DNA of 64,000 nt, taken from contig NZ_JBFOHP010000002.1 in NCBI RefSeq assembly GCF_040907265.1, positions 3,744,501 to 3,808,500 of the forward strand. Reading direction: 5' to 3'. Origin of the DNA: Streptomyces sclerotialus. GTDB taxonomy: Bacteria > Actinomycetota > Actinomycetes > Streptomycetales > Streptomycetaceae. A program made the translations under genes and the position numbers. The notes beneath the pieces were generated by a model that worked only from the letters and a program-made list of their open reading frames with translations, had not been told where the DNA came from and ran no database searches. This document shows positions 35,406 through 43,765 of this stretch, piece by piece (within the stretch, counting starts at the first letter, position 1; every line of letters begins with the position of its first letter).

Positions 35406-36064
35406 TCACAGAGCGATATGACCGTCGGCCAGCACCTCCGCCCCGCCGGCCGCCCTCTGCCAGGCCTGTGCGCGCAGCCGGGCCCGCTTCAGGGCGAGGC
35501 GCACGTCCGCCTCCCAGGTGAATCCCGCCCCGCCGTGCACCTGAAGGCAGTCCCGGGCGTTGCCCTCGGCGGCCTCGTCGGCGAGCAGCTTCGCGCCGGC
35601 CACCTCGGCCGGGTTCCCGGTGACGGACGCCGCGTACACGGCGCTTCGGGCGATCTCCACCCGTACCAGCATTTCCGCGCACAGGTGCTTGACCGCCTGG
35701 AAGGAGCCGATCGGCGCGCCGAACTGTTCCCGCTGCCGCGCGTACGCCACCGCCGCCTCCAGGGCGCGCACCGCCCCGCCCAGCTGCTGCGCGGCGGTCA
35801 GCAGCACGGCCTCACGGCGGAGCCGGGGCACGATCACCGGGTACGGCTCGCCGGGCGGGCCGCCGCGTACCCGGACCAGCGGGTGAGCGGGTCGACCGAG
35901 CGCACCACCGCCGTCGGCAGCTCCTCGGGCGCGCACCGGCGGGCGGTGTCCACCCCCACCACGATCACCTCGTCGCAGTCGGCCGGATGTTCCCGCAGCA
36001 CGGCCGGAGCCGCCGCGTCGCACGCGCTGCGCGTCACCACGAGGGACGTCGGCTCGACGGCCTT
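35406..36064 (-). pseudogene. acyl-CoA dehydrogenase, 5' truncated and frameshifted
   Basis: The C-terminal two thirds are readable: LTAAQQLGGAVRALEAAVAYARQREQFGAPIGSFQAVKHLCAEMLVRVEIARSA, then LLADEAAEGNARDCLQVHGGAGFTWEADVRLALKRARL. This is the FAD-binding and substrate-helix part of the family. The preceding part is in another frame (SACDAAAPAVLREHPADCDEVIVVGV..., 35834-36040). The N-terminal domain is missing: the gene stops abruptly near 36064, where an AMP-ligase remnant begins on the other strand. Confidence 0.87.
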
Positions 36065-36893
36065 CCCGTACGCCCATGTCGCGGGCCCCGATCACACCGT
36101 CCTGCCGCTGCGGTACGGCATCCCCGCCGTCCTCTTCGAGCACTTCGCGCTGCCCGGGGCGCTGGCCGCCCACCGGCGGCACGGCGTCACCGTCGCCGGC
36201 GGCTCCACGGCTTTCTGCCCGCTCTTCCGCACCGAACAGCGACGGCAGGCGAGCGCCGGGCCGCTGCTTCCCGCGCTGCGCCTGTCGGCGGGCGGCGGCG
36301 CGCCCGAACCGCCCGGGCTGTACTACGAGGTCGTCCGCGAACTGGGGTGTGCGCCCTCACGGGTACGCGCTCACCGAGGCCCCGATGGTCACCATGGGCG
36401 ACCCGCTGGACAGCGACGCGCACCTGGCCGGAGCCGACGGCCGGCCACCGGCCGGCATGGAGATCCGCATCGGGACCGACGGACAGCGGAAGGCCGTCTC
36501 GTCGTCACCGGGCGGCTGAAGGACATCATCATCCGCAAGGGCGAGAACATCTCGGCACAGGAGATCGAGAACCTGCTCCACCGCCATCCGGACCTCCTGG
36601 GCTCCGCCGTCGTCGGGCTGCCGGACACCGCGCGCGGGGAACTGGTGTGCGCGGTGGTGGAACGGCGGGACGGGGCCGGCCCGGTGACACGGGAGTCGCT
36701 GGGCGCATGGCTACGGGAGCGCGGGCCGGTCCCGCACGAGCTGCCCGATCGGGTGGAGGTGGTGGACGCGCTTCCTCGGGGGGCGACGCTGCGCAAGGTA
36801 CTCAAGGGCGAGCTGCGCGCCCGGTCCGCGCTCGGCGCGGCGGGGCGTCGGGCCCCTTCGTACGCCGGGGGCGCCGCGTCTCAGGGGCGGTAG
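36065..36893 (+). pseudogene. AMP-dependent acyl-CoA ligase, 5' truncated and frameshifted
   Basis: The remnant starts inside the protein at AFPYAHVAGPDHTVLPLRYG, continues LFEHFALPGALAAHRRHGVTVAGGSTAF and LLPALRLSAGGG, then shifts to the frame with GYALTEAPMVTMGDP, and again to GRLVVTGRLKDIIIRKGENISAQEIENLLHRHPDLLGSAVVG. It ends PRGATLRKVLKGELRARS. About 200 N-terminal residues are absent. Its 3' end overlaps the stop of the opposing pseudokinase gene by 13 bp. Confidence 0.87.
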
Positions 36894-39800
36894 GACGCGG
36901 ACGCCTGCTCGTAGAAGCGGTCCACGTCGGCGCGGTTCCGGTCCGGGCCGATGACCAGGACGACGTGGTAACGGCCCCGGTCCAGCAGCGCCCGATTGCG
37001 CGCGTACGTCGCGGAATTACTGTCCTCACCCCAGGTGAAGGTGCCCTCGGCCGTGGCCGTGCGGCCGACGTCGGTACGCCGCAGCCCCGAGGACGAGGTC
37101 CAGCTCGCGTCCCGGAACGGCGCCAGCTCCGCCTCCTTGTCCTGCTGGTACGCCATCGGGTCGGACCCGAAGCGCTTCGCGGTGTCCCGGCCCGGCACCA
37201 CCAGCAGCGTGAAGTCGCCCTTGGTGTACCGCACCTGGCCCTGGGCGTTCTTGCCGTGCCGCTGCCAGCCCTTGCGCACGGCGATCCGGAAGCCCTCCGG
37301 GTCGTCGCGCATCTCGAAGCCCTCGGCGAGGCCGGCCGGGGCCGTCGTCCGGGAGTGGCTGCTGCCGACCTCCCCGCCACCCGGTTGCGAGCCCTCCGGG
37401 CCGGGCTCGGGCGCGTCGGTCACGCTGCCGCTGGGGACGGCGCTCCGCTGGTTCCCGGCGCCGCCCTGGTCCGCACCGGTGCCGGGCAGGAACAGCACGG
37501 CGACCAGCACCGCCGCGACGACCAGCAGCAGTACCAGGCCGAGCAGCAGCGTGCCCAGCCGCCGGGGCCCGCCGCGGGGCGCTCGGCCACCGACGTCCCG
37601 CCGCGGCTCCCGCCGCCGCTCGCGGTCACGGATGCCATCGTGGGCGCCGTCGAGGTCGTGGAAGGCGTCCTCGCGGCCCGTCACCGAGGCCTGGTCCCGG
37701 AAACCGTCATGGTGGTGCGGCGGCGGTACGGGACGGGCGGGAGGTGCCGGGGCGGGGTGGACGGTGCGTGCCGCGGGGTCCGGGCGCGCCGCGGGCCTGT
37801 GCGGGCGTTCCCGGCCCGGGCGCGGCTTCTTGTGCCGGCCGCGGCGTACGAGTTCGCCGCGGCGCCGCACGATCGGCAGCCGGCGCGGATCGCCGCTCCG
37901 CCCCAGGGCCGGCACGGTCACCACCGCATGGCCCGCGTCCGGCTCCGGTGCCGTACGGACCAGGGAGCGCAGCCAGCCGCGCAGCTCCTCGGAGTCCGGG
38001 CGGTCCGTCGGGTCCTGGCGCAGCAGGGACTCCACCACGGGGCGCAGCGCGCCGAGCTCCTCCGCCTGTGCGGGCGCGCGTGAGCACACCAGCTGGACCA
38101 GTTCGGCGGCGCTGTCCTCGGGGTACGGGGCGTGGCCCTGCACGCTGCGGAAGAGCAGGGCGCCGAGGGCCCAGAGGTCGGCGGCCGGGCCCACGGGCGG
38201 CGCGAGCTGCCAGTTGGCGTGGACGGGGCCGGCCTGTTCGGGGGCCCAGCGTTCGGTGACCGCGCCGACCATCGTGATCCGCGCCTGGCGCGCCCGCTCG
38301 GCCGCCAGAGCGTTCCCGGGTGCCGCGCCGGGGTACGCGCCGGTGTCCGGACCGGGGGGCACGCCTGCCGGTCCGCCTGTGCGGGGCGCCGGCACCGTGC
38401 CTGCCCCCGTACGCGCCGGGGGCGGGCCGGCCTGGCGGGCGCCCGGCACCGCCGGGCCGGGCGGCAGCGCGTGCGTACCGCCCTGCGGGCGGCGTACCGG
38501 GCCCGGCAGCCCGCCACCGTACGTGGCACTGCCCGGCCGGGCCGGCTGCCGGGGCACGGGCGGCGCGCCTGGCCCCTGACGCGGGGCACCTCCGGGCGGA
38601 CGCTGCGGGACACCCGGCGGGCCGGGCGGCACGCCCTGCCCGCCAGGCGGCGGCACGGCGGGACGGCCCTGCGGCACGGCGGGCTGCCCCTGAGGCGCCC
38701 CGGGCCGACGCTGCGGGACGCCGGGGGGACCCGGCGGCATGGCGGGGGAACCCGGGGGCGCGGCGGAACGGTTCGCCGGGCCGACGTGGTCCCGGTACGG
38801 GCTGAACTGCTGCCCCTGCTCGCGCCCCGGCCCCTGACCCGGCCCCTGTCCCTGCCGCTGCTCCTGGTCGTGCAGGCGGCCGCCCTCGGGAGCGGCGCCG
38901 CCCCTGTCAGAGGCGTGCGCGTCGTGGGCGGTGCGGGCCGCCGCGGCCCTGGCCCCGGCCCGGTAAGCGGCGATCGCCCCCGCGCGTGCCCGCCGGGGAT
39001 CGTCCTCGGCCCCGCCGGCCCCCGAACCACCCGGCCCGGATCCGGCCGGCCCCGGCCCGTGCGATCCACCGGCCCCGGGCCCCACCTGCTGTCCGGCACC
39101 GAAAGCGGAGGCAGGAGCGGAGGCGGAGGTGGGAGCGGAAGCGGAGGCAGGAGCGGAGGCGACACCAGGAACGGACGCCCCCGCCCCCGAAGCCGCTCCC
39201 GGGCCGGTCGCGTTCGAGCCCGGGCCGGTCGCGTTCGAACCCGAGCCGGTCGCGTTCGGGCCGGTCGCGTTCGGGCCAGGCCCCCCGGCTCGCCACTCGC
39301 GTACGACGCCCGGGCGGACGGCGCCAGGGGGCGGAGCCGCTTCGCGCGGGACCGGGTCGTAGCCGCACAGCGCCTCCTCCGCGGCGCCGGCGGCCAGGCC
39401 GGTGAGGACGACGCGGCCGTCGTCGCAGACCAGGACCGTACGCGGGGTGATGTTGCGGTGCGTCCAGCCGTGCGCGTGCAGGGCGTGCAGGGCGGTGAGG
39501 ATGTCGGCGGCGATCTCCGCCGCGCGGTGCGGGGACAGCGTCCGGTCGGCGAGCAGCGCGGCCAGCGGACGCGCGGGAACCAGTTCACTGACGATCCAGA
39601 GGCTGCCGTCCTGGGCGAAGACGTCGAAGACCTGGTCGAGCCGGGGGTGGTCCGGGATGCGCGCGGCGGCCGTCGCGGCCTCCAGCGCGCGCCGCACCAC
39701 GGGGTCGGACGGATCACGGTCGGCCGGCGCATCCCCGTCGCCGTACCCGGCACCCGCACCGGGTCCCGTACGCCGTGCCCGGCCCCCGTCGCCGTATCCC

Positions 39801-39994
39801 CGCGCGGGTCCGCCGCCCATGCCGTACTCGTCGACCAGCTCCGCTTCCACGACCTCCGGCAGCGGGACCTGACGGATCAGCACTTCCTGCCCGCTGTAGG
39901 TGTCCAGCGCGCGGGCCAGGGCCGGTTCGGGCGCGTCCGGCGGCACCGGAAGGCGGTAGCGTCCGGCGAGCACTCGCCCCGCGTACTCGTCCAC
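36881..39994 (-). CDS. pseudokinase with Pro/Gly-rich linker, membrane helix and extracellular domain
   Basis: 1037 aa. GTG start at 39994 with GGGGAGG ahead (VDEYAGRVLAGRYRLP). The N-terminal 250 residues have the Hanks kinase fold but lack catalytic residues: the VAIK lysine position reads LIRQ, the HRD motif is THRNITPRTVLV, and DFG is replaced by LTGLAAG. The middle, about residues 235-560, is low complexity. Kinase-like sequence then resumes (WAPEQAGPVHANWQLAPPVGPAADLWALGALLFRSVQGHAPYP). A membrane helix lies near 811-835, and an extracellular domain of about 200 aa follows. It probably binds or scaffolds rather than phosphorylates. It neighbours a normal kinase 312 bp upstream. Confidence 0.82.
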   Translation of the reverse strand: MDEYAGRVLAGRYRLPVPPDAPEPALARALDTYSGQEVLIRQVPLPEVVEAELVDEYGMGGGPARGYGDGGRARRTGPGAGAGYGDGDAPADRDPSDPVVRRALEAATAAARIPDHPRLDQVFDVFAQDGSLWIVSELVPARPLAALLADRTLSPHRAAEIAADILTALHALHAHGWTHRNITPRTVLVCDDGRVVLTGLAAGAAEEALCGYDPVPREAAPPPGAVRPGVVREWRAGGPGPNATGPNATGSGSNATGPGSNATGPGAASGAGASVPGVASAPASASAPTSASAPASAFGAGQQVGPGAGGSHGPGPAGSGPGGSGAGGAEDDPRRARAGAIAAYRAGARAAAARTAHDAHASDRGGAAPEGGRLHDQEQRQGQGPGQGPGREQGQQFSPYRDHVGPANRSAAPPGSPAMPPGPPGVPQRRPGAPQGQPAVPQGRPAVPPPGGQGVPPGPPGVPQRPPGGAPRQGPGAPPVPRQPARPGSATYGGGLPGPVRRPQGGTHALPPGPAVPGARQAGPPPARTGAGTVPAPRTGGPAGVPPGPDTGAYPGAAPGNALAAERARQARITMVGAVTERWAPEQAGPVHANWQLAPPVGPAADLWALGALLFRSVQGHAPYPEDSAAELVQLVCSRAPAQAEELGALRPVVESLLRQDPTDRPDSEELRGWLRSLVRTAPEPDAGHAVVTVPALGRSGDPRRLPIVRRRGELVRRGRHKKPRPGRERPHRPAARPDPAARTVHPAPAPPARPVPPPHHHDGFRDQASVTGREDAFHDLDGAHDGIRDRERRREPRRDVGGRAPRGGPRRLGTLLLGLVLLLVVAAVLVAVLFLPGTGADQGGAGNQRSAVPSGSVTDAPEPGPEGSQPGGGEVGSSHSRTTAPAGLAEGFEMRDDPEGFRIAVRKGWQRHGKNAQGQVRYTKGDFTLLVVPGRDTAKRFGSDPMAYQQDKEAELAPFRDASWTSSSGLRRTDVGRTATAEGTFTWGEDSNSATYARNRALLDRGRYHVVLVIGPDRNRADVDRFYEQASASYRP
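39107..39290. repeat. low-complexity coding repeats inside the pseudokinase linker
   Basis: Two blocks: an 18-bp-type GGAGCGGAGGC array (39107-39168) encoding Ala/Ser/Pro repeats, and a GGTCGCGTTCG array (39205-39285) encoding five NATGPG-like units. Both stay in frame. Confidence 0.7.
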
Positions 39995-40306
39995 GACGCC
40001 TCCCCAGTGCGCGCGCTGCCCGCAGCCCCCTGACGAACCGTTCATACCCCCCGGCAGAGCGGTCCGTGGTCAGTTCCGGTCGCAATACTGCCGATATACG
40101 GCTGCCTACGGTCTATGCGGTGCCACGATACGTGTCCCGAGTGCGCCTGGGGACCGCTCGGCGCAACAGTCCTCACCCGCCCCGGCGGCTTTCTGCCAAC
40201 GGAGCGGGTGACGGGCGCGGCGCCTCACGAGAAACGGAAGAAACAGTCCCTCTCAGGAGGGGGCAGTTCTTCTCGCCGAAGGGGATCTTTTTCCCACCTC
40301 GGAAAG
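39995..40306. other. intergenic region between the two kinase genes
   Basis: 312 bp without a supported gene. It should hold the pseudokinase promoter and the end of the upstream kinase transcript. A weak CCCTC/GAGGG dyad lies near 40247-40262. No strong terminator seen. Confidence 0.4.
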
Positions 40307-42166
40307 TCAGTCCTTCACCTCGAACGTGCGGAAGGCGGTCTCGCGGAGCTGCCGGCACTGCTTGTCCGACCAGCTGCCGGCCTTGCAGGTGATCATGATC
40401 GCGTAGCCGTGGTCGGCGTCGGCCTTGAAGCCGCGGTTCAGTACGCGCACCTTCTGTCCGTGCTGCTCACGGGTGAACGACCAGTCCGCGACGGTGGGGT
40501 AGTCCCGCCAGTCGGTCTGCTTGATGCCGATGAGGTGGTAGCCGGAGCTGTTGCCGCGCACGGCGGGCTCCAGGCTCCGCCAGGCCGCCGCCGCGTCGTT
40601 CGACGGCTTGGCGTTGTAATCGACCTGAATGCGCGGGAACCCGCCGGACCCGCTGTATATGGCGCCCGAGTTCTGCCCCGCCGTGGCGATCTTCTTCCAG
40701 CCCGCCGGCATCGCCATCGAGAAGTGGAACTGGCCGTTGGAGATCTTCTTGAAGCCCTGCGGGACGTCCTGGCCGTCGCTCTCGTTCTCGTCGGGCTCGT
40801 TCTCGTCCTCGTCCGGCTCGTCCTCGCCCTTGGCCGGCTGGTCGCTCGCCGCACCGTCCGGCGACGCGCTGCTGGTCCGCGGGCTCGCCTTGCCGTCGTC
40901 CTTCGGCTCGTCGGACGCGGGGGCCGCCTCGGCGCTCTGCTTGTCCCCGGCCTTGCCCTTGGTGTCGTCCCCGCCGCTCAGCGCGAAGGCCAGCACCGCG
41001 CCGAGCACCGCGAGGACGGCGACGACCGCGACGATGACGAGTGTGCGCTTCGGCACGACGTCGGTCAGCGAGGCCCTGGTCGCGCCCGCCGGTGTCCGGC
41101 CGGACGCCGGCTCGCCGCCCGGCGCCGACGCGGAACGGGCGGCCGAAGCGGCCGTCGCGGCGTTGCGTACGGACTTCAGCGCGCCGCGCATCCGCTCCCT
41201 GGCGGGCTCGGCGGCCGCGCCCACCGATGCGGCCGCGGGTCTTGGCGGTGCCGGGGGTTTCGGCGGCAGCGCCATCATGCGCGTCGACTCGGCGGGCTTC
41301 TCGGGCGGCTTCGGGCCGGTGTCCTCGGGGGCGTTGACGGCGTCGGTCAGCAGCGCGCGGGCGGCCTCGTCCGACAGCCGCCGCGCCGGGTCCTTCACGA
41401 GCAGGCCGTAGATGACCTCTTCGAGCACGCCGGCGTTCTTGGGCGGGTCCACCGGCTCGGTCATCACCGCGGTCAGGGTGGCGATCGCGGAGCCCTTGTC
41501 GTACGGGGGCACGCCCTCGACGCAGGCGTACAGCAGTCCGCCCAGCGACCACAGGTCGGACGGCGGGCCGGGCTTCTGGCCGCGGGCACGCTCCGGCGCG
41601 ATGTACGAAGGCGCGCCGACGAGCATGCCGGTGGAGGTGACCGAGGGGTCGCCCTCGACCTGGGCGATGCCGAAGTCGGTGAGCACGACCCGGCCGTCGT
41701 CCGAGATCAGGACGTTGGACGGCTTCACGTCGCGGTGCAGGATGCCCTCGCGGTGGGCGGCGCGCAGCACGTCCAGGACGGCGAGGCCGACCTCGGCGGC
41801 GCGCCGCGGGGTGAGGGCGCCGTCGTCGCGGATGACCTCGGCGAGGGAGCGGCCCTCGACCAGCTCCATGACGATCCACGGGCGGTCGTCCTCGTCGACC
41901 ACGTCGTAGACCGTGACCGCGCCGTTGTTGCGGATCCTGGCGATCGCCTTCGCCTCGCGCAGCGTACGGGTGATCAGGCGGCGCTTCTCGTCCTCCTCGA
42001 CCCCGCCCGGGAAGCGCAGTTCCTTGACCGCGACCGTGCGGCCCAGGACCTCGTCCCGCGCCCGCCAGACCGTGCCCATGCCGCCCCGGCCGAGGACATC
42101 GCCCAGCCGGTAACGGCCGGCGAGCAGCCTGCCCGTCTCGCCGTCCTTGGCGTCCTCGTCGCCCAC
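40307..42166 (-). CDS. transmembrane Ser/Thr protein kinase
   Basis: 619 aa. GTG start at 42166 with AGAGGGGA upstream (VGDEDAKDGETGRLLAGRYRLGDV). Complete catalytic set: GRGGMGTVW loop, VAVKE lysine, ILHRDVKPSNV, LTDFGIAQ, SYIAPERARG and DLWSLGGLLYA. An Ala/Pro-rich juxtamembrane region precedes one helix (about 375-397, TLVIVAVVAVLAVLGAVLAFAL). The outer part is Asp/Glu-rich linker and a domain beginning FKKISNGQFHFSMAMPAGW and ending with a Cys pair (ITCKAGSWSDKQCR). No PASTA repeats. A partner for the adjacent pseudokinase is plausible because their extracellular domains are both of the GW-type small-domain class. Confidence 0.88.
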   Translation of the reverse strand: MGDEDAKDGETGRLLAGRYRLGDVLGRGGMGTVWRARDEVLGRTVAVKELRFPGGVEEDEKRRLITRTLREAKAIARIRNNGAVTVYDVVDEDDRPWIVMELVEGRSLAEVIRDDGALTPRRAAEVGLAVLDVLRAAHREGILHRDVKPSNVLISDDGRVVLTDFGIAQVEGDPSVTSTGMLVGAPSYIAPERARGQKPGPPSDLWSLGGLLYACVEGVPPYDKGSAIATLTAVMTEPVDPPKNAGVLEEVIYGLLVKDPARRLSDEAARALLTDAVNAPEDTGPKPPEKPAESTRMMALPPKPPAPPRPAAASVGAAAEPARERMRGALKSVRNAATAASAARSASAPGGEPASGRTPAGATRASLTDVVPKRTLVIVAVVAVLAVLGAVLAFALSGGDDTKGKAGDKQSAEAAPASDEPKDDGKASPRTSSASPDGAASDQPAKGEDEPDEDENEPDENESDGQDVPQGFKKISNGQFHFSMAMPAGWKKIATAGQNSGAIYSGSGGFPRIQVDYNAKPSNDAAAAWRSLEPAVRGNSSGYHLIGIKQTDWRDYPTVADWSFTREQHGQKVRVLNRGFKADADHGYAIMITCKAGSWSDKQCRQLRETAFRTFEVKD

Positions 42167-42345
42167 TGAATCCCCTCTGCAATCCAGCCGAGTTGGCAAC
42201 CGCAACACCAAACTGCCCCAACTCGGACAACCCACCCTGGCAGAGCCTTCATTCTCCCTCATCCGTGGCGGTGGGGAAGGCCCGGGTCCAGCAGGAGTAC
42301 GCACTGGGCACCCGTCATGATGGGCCCGACGACCGGGAGCCCTGA

Positions 42346-43680
42346 TTGACCTTGCGATCCGTGAATTTTAGCCGCGCGGCGGCGCTGACGGCTGCCTTCG
42401 GCGTGCTGCTCACGGCCGGATGCACCGGACACGACCGTGCCCCGGCGCGCTTCGCGGCCGGGGATGCGCCCGGCGCGCGCAGCTCCGTCTCGGGTTCCCC
42501 GAGCCCCGCTTCGGGTACGCCACCGCCCGCCTCCCGTACGCAGCGCCCCGGACCGAAGGAGCCGGCGCCCGACCGGACCGCGCCGCCGCGTACCCGGCCC
42601 GCTCCCGGTGCACCGAGTACGCCGAAGCACACGGCACGGCCGCCGAAGCCGGCGACGGCACGGGCCGTCCGCGCGCTGGCCGAGGGCGGGACGCCGGGCG
42701 CCGCGGCGCTGACGACCCGTGACGGCCGGGCGTACGCCTCCCGTTTCACTACCGCCGGCGTGGCCGACGTACGGACCGAGCGGCCCATCACGCCCGCCGA
42801 CCACTTCCGCGCCGGCAGCCTCACGAAGACGTTCATCGCCACGGTCGTGCTCCAGCTGACCGCCGAGCACCGGCTCTCCCTCGACGACACCGTGGGCCGG
42901 CTGCTGCCCGGCCTTGCCCCCGGCGCCACGGACCCGCGCGGGGTCACCGTCCGCGAACTGCTGGACCACACCAGCGGCCTGTACAACTACACCGCCGACC
43001 CGGAGCTGTCGCGGGAGCTGCACGGGCCCGGCTTCACCGCCCACCGTTACGACACCTACACCCCGGACGAGCTGCTGCGGACCGCGCTGGAGCATCCGCC
43101 CGAGGCCGCACCCGGCGACCGGTACGCCTACTCCAACACCAACTACCTCGTACTGGGGCAGATCATCGAGGCGGTCACCGGACACCCGTACGCCCAGGAG
43201 GCGGAGCGCCGGATCATCGGGCCGCTCGGGCTGTCGGGGACGTCCTTCCCCGGGACCGACCCGAGCCTGCCGCGGCCGTACGGGCGCGGCTACTCACAGG
43301 TGGGCTCGGAGCGGGTGGACAGTACGACGCTGGATCCCAGCCGGGCGGGCGCCGCGGGCGAGCTGGTCACGACCCTCGGCGACCTGAACCGGTTCTTCGC
43401 GGCGCTGCTCGGCGGCCGGCTGCTGCCGTCCCGTCAGCTCACGCAGATGCGGGACCAGAAGGACACGAACGGGATGTACGGCCTGGGCCTCTACGGGACC
43501 CGGCTGCCGTGCGGCGTGACGGTCTGGGGCCACGACGGCGACATCAACGGCTCGTACGCGCGGACGGCCGCCACCGAGGACGGCCGGCACGTGCTGACGT
43601 TCCGGCTGAACACGGACCGGCCGGACCCGTCCCGGCGCGTCCAGGCCCTGCTGACGGCGGAGTTCTGCCCGCGGACCTGA
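42346..43680 (+). CDS. serine hydrolase (beta-lactamase/DD-peptidase family), lipoprotein
   Basis: 444 aa with TTG start (GTG at 42361 is an alternative). Signal peptide with lipobox LTAGC near residue 26, so likely anchored outside the membrane. A Pro/Ser/Arg-rich spacer precedes a class C-like penicillin-binding fold: SxxK as S158-L-T-K161 (GSLTKTFIATVV), YSN in DRYAYSNTNYLVLG and HDG in WGHDGDINGS. Such enzymes act as D-alanyl-D-alanine carboxypeptidases or esterases. Shares the divergent region with the kinase gene. Confidence 0.87.
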   Translation: MTLRSVNFSRAAALTAAFGVLLTAGCTGHDRAPARFAAGDAPGARSSVSGSPSPASGTPPPASRTQRPGPKEPAPDRTAPPRTRPAPGAPSTPKHTARPPKPATARAVRALAEGGTPGAAALTTRDGRAYASRFTTAGVADVRTERPITPADHFRAGSLTKTFIATVVLQLTAEHRLSLDDTVGRLLPGLAPGATDPRGVTVRELLDHTSGLYNYTADPELSRELHGPGFTAHRYDTYTPDELLRTALEHPPEAAPGDRYAYSNTNYLVLGQIIEAVTGHPYAQEAERRIIGPLGLSGTSFPGTDPSLPRPYGRGYSQVGSERVDSTTLDPSRAGAAGELVTTLGDLNRFFAALLGGRLLPSRQLTQMRDQKDTNGMYGLGLYGTRLPCGVTVWGHDGDINGSYARTAATEDGRHVLTFRLNTDRPDPSRRVQALLTAEFCPRT

Positions 43681-43706
43681 CGCGCCTCCGGGAGCATCCC
43701 GGTACG

Positions 43707-43752
43707 CCGGCGTCCCCGGCGGCTGCCCGTCGGCAGCGGCCGGGGACGCCGG
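43707..43752. terminator. long bidirectional terminator hairpin
   Basis: CCGGCGTCCCCGGC (43707-43720) pairs perfectly with GCCGGGGACGCCGG (43739-43752), and inside it GCTGCC pairs with GGCAGC around CGTC. It lies between the convergent serine hydrolase and glpD. Confidence 0.8.
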
Positions 43753-43765
43753 GCCGGTCAGCGGC

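Noticed and set aside
35051..35521. 156-residue plus-strand frame upstream of the acyl-CoA dehydrogenase remnant
   Set aside because: No RBS, no domain, mixed low-complexity composition, and it runs antisense into the remnant.
39107..39290. CRISPR array
   Set aside because: Short degenerate repeats in frame inside a coding region, with no spacers of constant length.
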